Below, one piece after another: positions 42,485 through 49,508 of a DNA stretch of 64,000 bases. A program made the position numbers and the translations under genes. Positions within the stretch are counted from its first letter, which is position 1, and each line of letters starts with the position of its first letter. Below the pieces are notes generated by a model. It worked only from the letters and a program-made list of their open reading frames with translations. It ran no database searches and had not been told where the DNA came from. Origin of the DNA: Paenibacillus borealis (GTDB taxonomy: Bacteria; Bacillota; Bacilli; Paenibacillales; Paenibacillaceae); contig NZ_CP009285.1 of assembly GCF_000758665.1 (NCBI RefSeq), positions 1,116,001 to 1,180,000 on the forward strand. The letters are read 5' to 3'.

Positions 42485-42991
42485 ATGAGCAAGGGGTGGC
42501 GGAAGCTGCTGATATGGCTGTCGATTAGCATTATCTTTGCAGTATTGACGGACTGGGGCACATTCACCTATGAGGCAGATGGGACGATATCCGGCAACGG
42601 CAATCCTGGAATTATCATGCTTGCGGCGGGATGGCTGTTTGGCATTATTCTTTTGGGCAGTGCGGGAGCTGTGTTCTATAGATTATTTCGGATGAAATCA
42701 GTATTTAGCGTACAGAGCCTGGTGATTGCTGTCTCCGCGCTCATTGTGCTGCCGCTCTCCGTCTGGCTGGAAATCAGATATGTCGATGCATTGAGAGTAC
42801 ATCTGAGGGGGTTTACCAGAGATGAGGGCTCTGTGGTATTCCGCTTCGGCTGGATCAATCAGTATACCAACAACCTGTTCTATAATGCTTATATTCTGGC
42901 TGGCGGGATCGCCCTGGTTATCCTGGTGGCTTGGATTGCAGCACTGCTGCGGCGGAAAGCCCATATACAGTCCCGGATAAATTCCGGTTAG
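42485..42991 (+). CDS. Four-helix membrane protein of unknown function
   Basis: 168 residues with hydrophobic helices near 8-25, 45-68, 80-98 and 140-160, the extracellular loops holding TFTYEADGTISGNGNP and RDEGSVVFRFGW. No recognisable family. ATG at 42485 is preferred over ATG at 42479 because GGGGAG then has normal 7-base spacing. It lies just after a terminator, so it has its own transcript, and its 3' end abuts the 52-bp tandem array. Confidence 0.65.
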   Translation: MSKGWRKLLIWLSISIIFAVLTDWGTFTYEADGTISGNGNPGIIMLAAGWLFGIILLGSAGAVFYRLFRMKSVFSVQSLVIAVSALIVLPLSVWLEIRYVDALRVHLRGFTRDEGSVVFRFGWINQYTNNLFYNAYILAGGIALVILVAWIAALLRRKAHIQSRINSG

Positions 42992-43065
42992 CGTTAACGG
43001 AGAACTGCGGCACGCCTACGTACGGCGATTCTTTCGGCGGGGGCTTAAGAGAAAGACAGGTAGAG

Positions 43066-43331
43066 ATGAGCCGAATGTATGCGAAAAACCGAATACATTG
43101 TGCCAGCGATAGGGTAAATGAGCGGAATGTATGCGAAAAACCGAATACAATGTGCCGACGACAGGGTAAATGAGCCGAATGTATGCGAAAAACCGAATAC
43201 AATGTGCCGACGATAGAGTAAATGAGCCGAATGTATGCGAAAAACCGAATACAATGTGCCGACGACAGGGTAAATGAGCCGAATGTATGCGAAAAACCGA
43301 ATACAATGTGCCGACGACAGGGTAGATGAGC
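43066..43331. repeat. Tandem array: five 52-bp units plus a 6-bp remnant
   Basis: Five head-to-tail copies of a unit ATGAGCCGAATGTATGCG... run exactly 52 bp each from 43066 to 43325, followed by ATGAGC. Units 4 and 5 differ at one base, others at two to seven. Each unit can pair AATGTAT with ATACATT (perfect in unit 1). The surrounding gap 42992-43387 has no gene. Because 52 is not divisible by 3, the three minus-strand frames shift through one another and all stay open, so minus-strand ORFs of 96-165 codons here are judged artefacts of the repeat. Confidence 0.92.
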
Positions 43332-43387
43332 AGTACACTTACGCCAAACCTGACATGGTGTAGATGTGGAAGAAGACAAGTACTCCG

Positions 43388-44089
43388 TTAATTTTTTCTG
43401 AACAAGGCAGTCCACAGAAAAGCTTCACCAAACAGCGCATCCTCCTGATCCATCTGGCGCATGCGTCTGAACTCTATAAGCTGCAAACCGCTGAAGAAGC
43501 TCTTAAGCTTATCCTCGGTGAATCCTAATCCGCCCCGGAGGCTCCGCTGCCGGTACACTTCCCAATCCGTGATCTCCGCACCCATGGCGCCAGCCGCGAA
43601 GCAGACCAGTCCGAAATACCCGCCAGGCTTAAGCGTCCTGTTCACCAATTCAAGAAAGGTAACTCTGCGGTGGGGGTAGATGTGATGGAAACATCCGCTG
43701 TCATAGATGAGGTCGTAGCTGCCTGGCTCCAGGCTCAGGTCAAAAATATTGCTGCGGGCGAAATTCACCTCCACCTGATGTTTGCGGGCGCGTTCCTTTC
43801 CCCATTCTACCGCTGCCTCAGAGATGTCAATGGCATCCACTGCGTAGCCCTGCTGAGCCAGATAAACCGCATTTCTGCCGCCCCCGCAGCCTAATTCCAG
43901 CACCCTGCCGGGTGTAATGTGCCCGCCACTTACATATTCAACCAGATTCTCGTCCGGACTGTCCTTGAAGAAAGGAATTCCTTTATTCCGGTCCCCGTAG
44001 AACTGATCCCACCATTGCCCTTCTTCCCGGAAAAGAGAGTCCAGCATCTTCAGCGTATCCTCATGACTATAGATCGTTTCAAGTGTCAT
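43388..44089 (-). CDS. Class I SAM-dependent methyltransferase (TehB/thiopurine-type)
   Basis: 233 residues. Motif I is VLELGCGGGRNAVYL (64-78), followed by DAIDIS, the NIFDLSLEPGSYDLIYDSGCFHHIYP segment (cited as YDLIYDSGCFHH) and a late LKPGGYFGLVCF. This places it with small cytosolic methyltransferases near TehB and the thiopurine/thiol group; the substrate is unknown. It begins 35 bp after the ArsR-GyrB regulator gene on the same strand and is probably co-transcribed with it, making it a candidate effector of that regulator. Confidence 0.88.
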   Translation of the reverse strand: MTLETIYSHEDTLKMLDSLFREEGQWWDQFYGDRNKGIPFFKDSPDENLVEYVSGGHITPGRVLELGCGGGRNAVYLAQQGYAVDAIDISEAAVEWGKERARKHQVEVNFARSNIFDLSLEPGSYDLIYDSGCFHHIYPHRRVTFLELVNRTLKPGGYFGLVCFAAGAMGAEITDWEVYRQRSLRGGLGFTEDKLKSFFSGLQLIEFRRMRQMDQEDALFGEAFLWTALFRKN

Positions 44090-44124
44090 AAAGCATTAGT
44101 CTCCTTTCATTTCATTTGCCCGGT

Positions 44125-45234
44125 TTAGTTGTTAACGAAGATGGAGAGCCCCGGATATGCCTTCATCAGCTCAGCACTGTGTTCATTCAGCCGTGCCTGT
44201 TCAAAGCCTGTGCCCAAAAATTCCTGATCCGGCTTAAAAGTCACACTTGTCCCTGTATCCTTCGCGATTCCAACCGTCATCAGTCCGGACTGCGGCACAC
44301 CATGCCTATATTCCTGGCGGTACATTCTGCCGCCGCGCCGGATATCAACGGTAAGTCTGCCGGAGAGGGCGTTGACCACGGCGATGCTGATTCCCTGCTC
44401 TGCACCGGGCACCTTAAAGGCTCCTTCTCCATTAAATCTATGAATATCGGTCAGAATGGATTGAACAGCCGGCATATTGGAATTTGGCAGAGACGCTACC
44501 GGAATCCCCCGGCCATTGTCCGTTACGGTGACACTCCCGTCATCGTGCAGGAATATTCCGATTTCGCTGCAATATCCGGCCACATGCTCCATCACCGGGT
44601 TCTCGATAACGGCCCACAGCAGGTGATGGACATCGAAATTGTGTGCAGGGCCAAGATAAATCCCCGCGTTATTTCTCGTTCTCATCGTGTCCATATAATC
44701 GCTTGTATCCTCCAGAGTACTAACCGAAGCGAGCAGCAGGAGGAAGGGGAGGAGGCGGTGGGAAGGGAAAGCATAACGGCCTCCGTTCTCCTGCACTAAT
44801 AAATCTGCGCCAGTCAATGCTTTGAGATGATGATACAGCTGGCCGGTAGTGCCCATGCCCAGACGCTCCACCAGCTCCGTGCCCGTAAGCGGCTCCTGAA
44901 TGACGGATTTCAGAATGTCCAGCCGTTGCCGGTTGCTTAATGCCGCCAGCACTTTGGCTGATTTCTCGTTATTCACTTCGAGCAGGTGTTCCATCGGACG
45001 CTCCTGGGGTTCCCAGCGGTAGCTTTGTCCGTTAAGACGGGCATGGCCGGAATAAAATACAGATCCGGGTCCCGCGCCGGGCTGCTCCGCTTCTGCGGCT
45101 GAATTCACAGATTCCGGCTGATCAGCACGGCCTGCGAAGCTTCTCCGCTCAGTATTCCAATGCTGGACGGCGGCCTGAAGCTCAGCCACCTGCTGCTTCA
45201 GCGTATCCAGTTCGCTGCTTAAGTCACGGGTCAT
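44125..45234 (-). CDS. ArsR-like winged helix fused to a GyrB-like GHKL ATPase domain
   Basis: 369 residues. Residues 1-25 are a coiled coil, 90-160 an ArsR-type winged helix (SAKVLAALSNRQRLDILKSV; LYHHLKALTGADLLVQEN). Residues 200-369 follow the GyrB ATPase domain almost without gaps: HHLLWAVIEN aligns with HHLVYEVVDN, SVTVTDNGRGIP with the D73 loop (Asp239), then PGAEQGISIAVVNALS for the ATP lid, YRQEYRHGVP and TGTSVTFKPD. Asn212 matches GyrB Asn46, but the catalytic Glu42 is Ala208. So it probably binds ATP without hydrolysing it, as a sensor. AGGTGA precedes ATG at 45234. Target genes are inferred from TTACGTA sites. Confidence 0.85.
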   Translation of the reverse strand: MTRDLSSELDTLKQQVAELQAAVQHWNTERRSFAGRADQPESVNSAAEAEQPGAGPGSVFYSGHARLNGQSYRWEPQERPMEHLLEVNNEKSAKVLAALSNRQRLDILKSVIQEPLTGTELVERLGMGTTGQLYHHLKALTGADLLVQENGGRYAFPSHRLLPFLLLLASVSTLEDTSDYMDTMRTRNNAGIYLGPAHNFDVHHLLWAVIENPVMEHVAGYCSEIGIFLHDDGSVTVTDNGRGIPVASLPNSNMPAVQSILTDIHRFNGEGAFKVPGAEQGISIAVVNALSGRLTVDIRRGGRMYRQEYRHGVPQSGLMTVGIAKDTGTSVTFKPDQEFLGTGFEQARLNEHSAELMKAYPGLSIFVNN

Positions 45235-45267
45235 GACAGAAAATCACCTGCTTTCAATGTTATGTTA

Positions 45268-45314
45268 TTACGTAGTTACGTAATGATTGTAATTCATTAA
45301 CATTGTTTTGTAAA
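45268..45314 (-). promoter_or_regulatory. Promoter of the ArsR-GyrB gene with TTACGTA operator
   Basis: On the minus strand TTTACA (45314-45309) and TACAAT (45291-45286) are 17 bp apart, a good sigma-A promoter. Immediately downstream, TTACGTA-g-TTACGTAA (45268-45283) is a tandem of near-palindromes placed over the start point, as expected for autorepression. Confidence 0.6.
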
Positions 45315-45390
45315 TATTTAGGATGATAGTTTTTTATGTGTAAACTAACATAACATTATATCTGATATATTGATTTATATGTTAATTTAT

Positions 45391-45432
45391 ATTACGTAAA
45401 TTCATTGACAACTCTACCTTTTTATCTATAAT
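45391..45432 (+). promoter_or_regulatory. Consensus sigma-A promoter with upstream TTACGTAA
   Basis: TTGACA (45405-45410) and TATAAT (45427-45432) are perfect hexamers 16 bp apart. ATTACGTAAAT (45391-45401) abuts the -35 and repeats the word at the divergent promoter, so the ArsR-GyrB protein may control both directions. The remaining intergenic DNA 45315-45390 is AT-rich. Confidence 0.65.
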
Positions 45433-45519
45433 GATGTATAAGCGGTGGGTGATGATGCAGTTGTTGTTGTACTTGTGACATTATGTAACATTATTAATAG
45501 CTATGAAGGTGTGATCACA

Positions 45520-45894
45520 ATGATCGCTTCCGCCGGACAATGGAAACAGGATATTTTACGGATTTACAACGAAATCAACAAGAAGCTGTTTAACGCCGGC
45601 GTCAAGCAGCAGAAGGTCGACTTCGTGGGGAACAAGATTATTATTTTATCCATTAACAGCCGGGTGCCTGTACTGAAGGTGCTGGATACCCATGATGCCA
45701 CGGCAAGCCGCCAGATCAATCTGGTGTTGCATGAAGTTTTCAAGTGTGAAATCAAGCAGGCATTTCTGGATGAATTTCAAGTGAATATCAAGGCCGTTCT
45801 TAAAGATTACGATGTGGAGACCGAGTATTCCGGTACGATCATAATTTTGGAGAAGGACCTCGAGCATTACCTGAACGTTACGTTGGAACTCTGA
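45520..45894 (+). CDS. DUF2294/MpsC-like domain protein
   Basis: 124 residues from ATG at 45520 (AAGGTG 8 bases upstream); the frame extends 25 codons further but without a better site. The pattern IYNEINKKLFNAGVKQQKVDF, then IILSINSRVPVLK, INLVLHEVFKCEIKQAFLDEF and IIILEKDLE resembles the small DUF2294 (MpsC-type) domain of Bacilli, sometimes linked to membrane-potential or bicarbonate systems. I am moderately sure of the family, not the role. It is driven by a near-perfect promoter next to a TTACGTAA box and ends at a terminator, as its own unit. Confidence 0.65.
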   Translation: MIASAGQWKQDILRIYNEINKKLFNAGVKQQKVDFVGNKIIILSINSRVPVLKVLDTHDATASRQINLVLHEVFKCEIKQAFLDEFQVNIKAVLKDYDVETEYSGTIIILEKDLEHYLNVTLEL

Positions 45895-45913
45895 TCTTCC
45901 GGAGAGCCGACCT

Positions 45914-45970
45914 GCCGTCAGTTTTCGGACATCAGCCCTCTGGGGCTGTGTCTAAAACTGGCGGCTTTTT
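45914..45970 (+). terminator. Terminator before the ABC operon
   Basis: GCCGTCAGTTTT (45914-45925) pairs with AAAACTGGCGGC (about 45953-45965, one G-U), with an inner CAGCCC/GGGCTG stem, then T5. Confidence 0.85.
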
Positions 45971-46018
45971 GTTTATCCGGGCTTACAAATGCTATTAAAC
46001 CTTTAAGGAGCTGATTCT

Positions 46019-46804
46019 ATGAAAGCAAAGATTGAGATTGCCGGTGTAAGCAAGTGGTTCCGCCGTGACGGCCAGGAGATTATCGCCATGCAGGAAACGA
46101 ATCTCTCCATTGAACAAGGCAGATTTGTCAGTATTATCGGCCCCAGCGGCTGCGGCAAATCCACATTGTTCAATATCATAGCTGGACTGATTCCGCCGTC
46201 TACCGGCCGCGTGCTTGCTGACGGAGAAGATATTGTCGGTAAGACCGGATATGTCGGATATATGCTGCAGAAAGACATGCTGCTTCCCTGGAGAACGATC
46301 CTGGACAATATTATTCTGGGCATGGAGATCCGCGGGGTGCCGCGTAAGGAAGCGGTAGCCCGGGCCCAGCCGCTGATGGACCGCTATGGATTGAAGGGCT
46401 TCGGCGGCCATTATCCGGCAGAATTGTCCGGGGGCATGCGCCAGCGGGCAGCGCTGCTCCGCACGCTGCTGTATGACCGGGATATTATTTTGCTGGACGA
46501 GCCCTTTGGCGCACTGGATGCCCAGACCCGGCTGACCATGCAGAACTGGCTGCTGGAGATCTGGGAGGACTTCCGCAAGACGGTGTTATTCGTCACCCAC
46601 GATATTGATGAAGCCATCTACCTGTCTGACGACATCTATGTCTTCTCCGGGCGGCCGGGAAGAATCATCTCCAAGATTTCTGTGGATATGCCGCGCCCGA
46701 GACATAAGGAGGATACGGTATCTGCGTCATTTATGGAGCTCAAAGCCCATCTGCTGGACCTGCTGTCAGGCGGAGGCGAGGAGCCGGCAGCCCATATCTC
46801 GTAG
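46019..46804 (+). CDS. ABC transporter ATPase (SsuB/TauB/ThiZ class)
   Basis: 261 residues with Walker A GPSGCGKST near 41-49, the signature LSGGMRQRAALLRTLL near 138-153, Walker B IILLDEPFGALDA and the H-loop VTHDIDEAIYLSDD. This is the ATPase of the nitrate/sulphonate/taurine/thiamine-precursor import family. AAGGAG precedes ATG at 46019. It forms a five-gene operon with the permease, the binding protein, a cysteine hydrolase and an MFS transporter; intergenic gaps are 33-52 bp or overlaps. No riboswitch is visible in the 48 bases upstream. Confidence 0.93.
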   Translation: MKAKIEIAGVSKWFRRDGQEIIAMQETNLSIEQGRFVSIIGPSGCGKSTLFNIIAGLIPPSTGRVLADGEDIVGKTGYVGYMLQKDMLLPWRTILDNIILGMEIRGVPRKEAVARAQPLMDRYGLKGFGGHYPAELSGGMRQRAALLRTLLYDRDIILLDEPFGALDAQTRLTMQNWLLEIWEDFRKTVLFVTHDIDEAIYLSDDIYVFSGRPGRIISKISVDMPRPRHKEDTVSASFMELKAHLLDLLSGGGEEPAAHIS

Positions 46805-46837
46805 AGCTTACAAAACTTGTAGAAGGAGAGAACAACC

Positions 46838-47725
46838 ATGGAGAGTGTGCAAAAGAAAGGGTATGTGATTCACAAGCTGGAGCCGGCCCCGATCCATTCG
46901 GTCAAATCTGAGAAAATGCAGAAGGAACCCGTCATCGTAGATGAAGAGGGGATGAAGCGCCGGACACGGCGGATTGTCGGAATCGGGCGGCTGACGGTCG
47001 CGCTGCTGATCGTACTCTGCTGGGAGCTGTTTACGCGGATCGGCTGGATGGATTCGTACTATTGGAGCAGCCCGGTACGGATTCTCAGCACAACATGGAC
47101 ACAGATGACGCAAGGTACTCTGCTGGAGGATATCGCTTATACCTCCAGCTCGACGATTCTGGGCTTCATCGGCGGAACCCTGATCGGATCGCTGCTCGGT
47201 CTATCCTTCTGGTGGTCACGCAGATTCGCCGGCATCAGTGAGCCGTTCCTGATCCTGCTCAATGCCATGCCGAAGCTGGCGCTTGCTCCTGTGCTGGTGA
47301 TTCTGCTGGGCATCGGCTTCTTCTCCAAGGTGGCGCTCGCTTTTGCCATGACGGTAGTCGTTGCGGCCTTATCGGCGCACAGCGGCGTGCAGAGTGTGGA
47401 CAAGGATATGGAGAAGCTGATGTATTCGCTGGGCGCGAAACGCCATCAGGTATTTACCAAGGTGGTTATCCCCTGGGCGATGCCCTGGATGATCAGCAGT
47501 CTGCGGATTAATATTGCCCTCTCGCTGGCCGGTGCGATTGTCGGGGAATTCATCGCTTCCAGCCACGGGATTGGCCGCATGGTGATTTACGCCGGTACGA
47601 TTCTTGATATCAATCTCGTCTGGGTGGGTGTTGTGGTCTTATCCGTTCTGTCGATGGTGATGTACGCGGGAGTGGTACTGCTGGAGAAATGGCTGTCCAA
47701 GGGATACGGAATGAAGAAGGCTTGA
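46838..47725 (+). CDS. ABC transporter permease (SsuC/ThiX class)
   Basis: 295 residues. A charged N-terminus (to about residue 45) precedes five or six membrane helices; the conserved loop is EKLMYSLGAKRHQVFTKVVIP near 188-208, typical of BPD_transp_1 permeases of the SsuC/ThiX group, where the EAA motif is altered. GAAGGAGAG precedes ATG at 46838. It partners the ATPase encoded upstream and the lipoprotein downstream. Confidence 0.92.
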   Translation: MESVQKKGYVIHKLEPAPIHSVKSEKMQKEPVIVDEEGMKRRTRRIVGIGRLTVALLIVLCWELFTRIGWMDSYYWSSPVRILSTTWTQMTQGTLLEDIAYTSSSTILGFIGGTLIGSLLGLSFWWSRRFAGISEPFLILLNAMPKLALAPVLVILLGIGFFSKVALAFAMTVVVAALSAHSGVQSVDKDMEKLMYSLGAKRHQVFTKVVIPWAMPWMISSLRINIALSLAGAIVGEFIASSHGIGRMVIYAGTILDINLVWVGVVVLSVLSMVMYAGVVLLEKWLSKGYGMKKA

Positions 47726-47764
47726 GACCTAAGCAATCCTATATAAGATAAAGGGGAGAACCTG

Positions 47765-48817
47765 ATGATGAATGTAACCAAAGTGAAGCTGTCCGCCGTC
47801 CTGCTTGCCTCTGTAATGATTCTGCTGTCCGGCTGCAGCGGCAAAGGGAATACGGAAGTGGAAGCCGCCGCTGCCGGCAACGAAGCGGGGAAACTGAAGA
47901 AGCTGGTCATTGCCGAGCCGCTGCATTACACAGGTTATCTGCCGCTGTATGTAGCGCAGCGCGAGGGATATTTTGCCGATGAAGGTCTTGAGGTTGAAAT
48001 GCTGCAGGCTGCCGGCGGCACACATGTGACCTCGGTGGTCAGCGGGGATGCCTGGGGCGTCATCGGCGGACCGGAATCCAATGCGCTGGCGAACATCGGC
48101 AACTCCGACCCGATTGTTTCGGTCAGTAATGTGGTTAACCGCGCGAATGTTTACCTGATGGCGAAGAAAGGGACAGCCCCTGCGGGCAGCTCTGATGAAG
48201 AATTGAAAGCCTTCCTGCAGGATAAGAAATTGAATGCCGGACGGCATGGCGGAACGCCGAACCTGCTGACCCAATATCTGCTGCTGGAGCTGGGGCTTGA
48301 TCCGCAGAAGGATGTGCGGCTGCTCGAGCCGGCGGACGGCTCAACCGTGGTGGCGATGGTTCAGCAGGGCGCGGCGGATATTGCGAACGGCGCCGAGCCG
48401 CAGATCAGTGACGGGATCGCCAAGGGGGTATGGGATGAACCCTTTTACAAGTTCCATGATATGGGCGACTATGCCTACTCTGTGCTGAGCGTGAAGAAGT
48501 CGACACTGGAGAAGGACCCGGAAACGGTGCAGAAGGCGGTTAACGCCGTTGTTAAGGCACTGAAAGCCATCCAGGAGGATAAAACTCTGGCAATGAGCGT
48601 CCTGAAGGCTGAATTCCCTACACTATCCGATGATGCCGCACAAGCTGCGCTTGACCGGGCGTACGCCGACCAGCTCTGGAGTCCGGACGGTGTGATTTCG
48701 GAGGAGGCGCTGGATAAGGACATGGACGTGATGATCAAGACCGGAATCTATAAAGGCGAATATACCTACGATGCACTGGTCGATATGCAGTTTGTGAACA
48801 ACACAGCAGTGAAATAA
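47765..48817 (+). CDS. Substrate-binding lipoprotein (NMT1/THI5-like, SsuA class)
   Basis: 350 residues. The lipobox is LLSGC (Cys near residue 22). The body fits the NMT1/SsuA-type periplasmic fold (PLHYTGYLPLYVAQREGYF, DEGLEVEM, LNAGRHGGTPNLLTQY). Proteins of this group bind sulphonates, nitrate, pyrimidine precursors of thiamine, or related nitrogenous compounds, so the ligand is open. AGGGGAG precedes ATG at 47765. A cysteine hydrolase and exporter follow, which suggests a nitrogen- or amide-bearing substrate (inference). Confidence 0.92.
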   Translation: MMNVTKVKLSAVLLASVMILLSGCSGKGNTEVEAAAAGNEAGKLKKLVIAEPLHYTGYLPLYVAQREGYFADEGLEVEMLQAAGGTHVTSVVSGDAWGVIGGPESNALANIGNSDPIVSVSNVVNRANVYLMAKKGTAPAGSSDEELKAFLQDKKLNAGRHGGTPNLLTQYLLLELGLDPQKDVRLLEPADGSTVVAMVQQGAADIANGAEPQISDGIAKGVWDEPFYKFHDMGDYAYSVLSVKKSTLEKDPETVQKAVNAVVKALKAIQEDKTLAMSVLKAEFPTLSDDAAQAALDRAYADQLWSPDGVISEEALDKDMDVMIKTGIYKGEYTYDALVDMQFVNNTAVK

Positions 48818-48869
48818 GCTAAGTTCAACACCGTGCCATAGGCCTTCAAAAACTAAAGAGGTGAAGATG

Positions 48870-49508
48870 ATGGAATTAACTGCCGATCTGATTATGCCTG
48901 ATAAAACCGCACTTATTATAGTAGATGTACAGAATGATTACTGCCACGGGGAGGGCGCACTTGCCGCTGGCGGAAATGATGTGTCAGCCGTTCGCGAGAT
49001 GATGCCGCAGCTGCATGGGCTGATCGCGGCGGCGAGAACACAGGGCGTGCCGGTGATCTATATCCAGACCTTCCATGAAAAGGCGACCGATTCGCCCGTC
49101 TGGACTTCCCGCTCCGGCCGCGGTTCGCTGGGAGTCTGCCGCAGAGGAAGCTGGGGGGCTGAATTCTACGAGGTGGCCCCGCTTCCTGAGGAGATTATTG
49201 TCAATAAACACCGGTATAGCGCTTTTATCAATACCCGGCTCGATTCTGTGCTGCGTTCGCAGCGGATCGAAACCCTGATTATGACAGGAGTGAGCACCAA
49301 TGTGTGCGTGGAGTCGACGGCAAGGGACGGCTTCATGCTGGATTATCAGATTGTGATGGTTCAGGATGCCTGTGCTTCCTATTCCCGGGCTGCTCATGAG
49401 ATGACGCTGGAGAACATGAAGGGCTACTTCGGCGTGGTGGCTTCAGCCGCAGACATTGAAGAGAGCTGGAAGATGTGGAATCAGCCCGCCCTGCAGCGGA
49501 TGATATGA
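48870..49508 (+). CDS. Isochorismatase-family cysteine hydrolase
   Basis: 212 residues with the catalytic triad Asp19 (IIVDVQNDY), Lys113 (VNKHRYSAF) and Cys146 (GVSTNVCVEST), the latter after the usual cis-peptide. The family includes ureidoacrylate and N-carbamoylsarcosine amidases and nicotinamidases; residues typical of nicotinamidase zinc sites are not obvious. In an import operon it probably cleaves an amide or carbamoyl group of the imported compound. ATG at 48870 has GAGGTGA at good spacing; GTG at 48861 and ATG at 48867 sit too close to it. Overlaps the MFS gene by 4 bp. Confidence 0.9.
   Translation: MELTADLIMPDKTALIIVDVQNDYCHGEGALAAGGNDVSAVREMMPQLHGLIAAARTQGVPVIYIQTFHEKATDSPVWTSRSGRGSLGVCRRGSWGAEFYEVAPLPEEIIVNKHRYSAFINTRLDSVLRSQRIETLIMTGVSTNVCVESTARDGFMLDYQIVMVQDACASYSRAAHEMTLENMKGYFGVVASAADIEESWKMWNQPALQRMI

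Noticed and set aside
43066..43331. CRISPR array
   Set aside because: Units are contiguous 52-bp copies with no variable spacers, and no cas gene is nearby.
42918..43415. Minus-strand ORFs of 96-165 codons through the tandem array, rich in Phe, His and Ile
   Set aside because: All three minus frames are open because the 52-bp unit lacks minus-strand stops; the frames rotate from unit to unit, and no ribosome binding site or homology supports coding.
45445..45519. N-terminal extension of the MpsC-like protein from 45445
   Set aside because: It starts about a dozen bases after the perfect -10 box and lacks a ribosome binding site; ATG at 45520 has AAGGTG at good spacing.
45971..46018. Possible thiamine (TPP) riboswitch before the ABC operon
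   Set aside because: Only 48 bases separate the terminator from the start and no conserved TPP motif is present.
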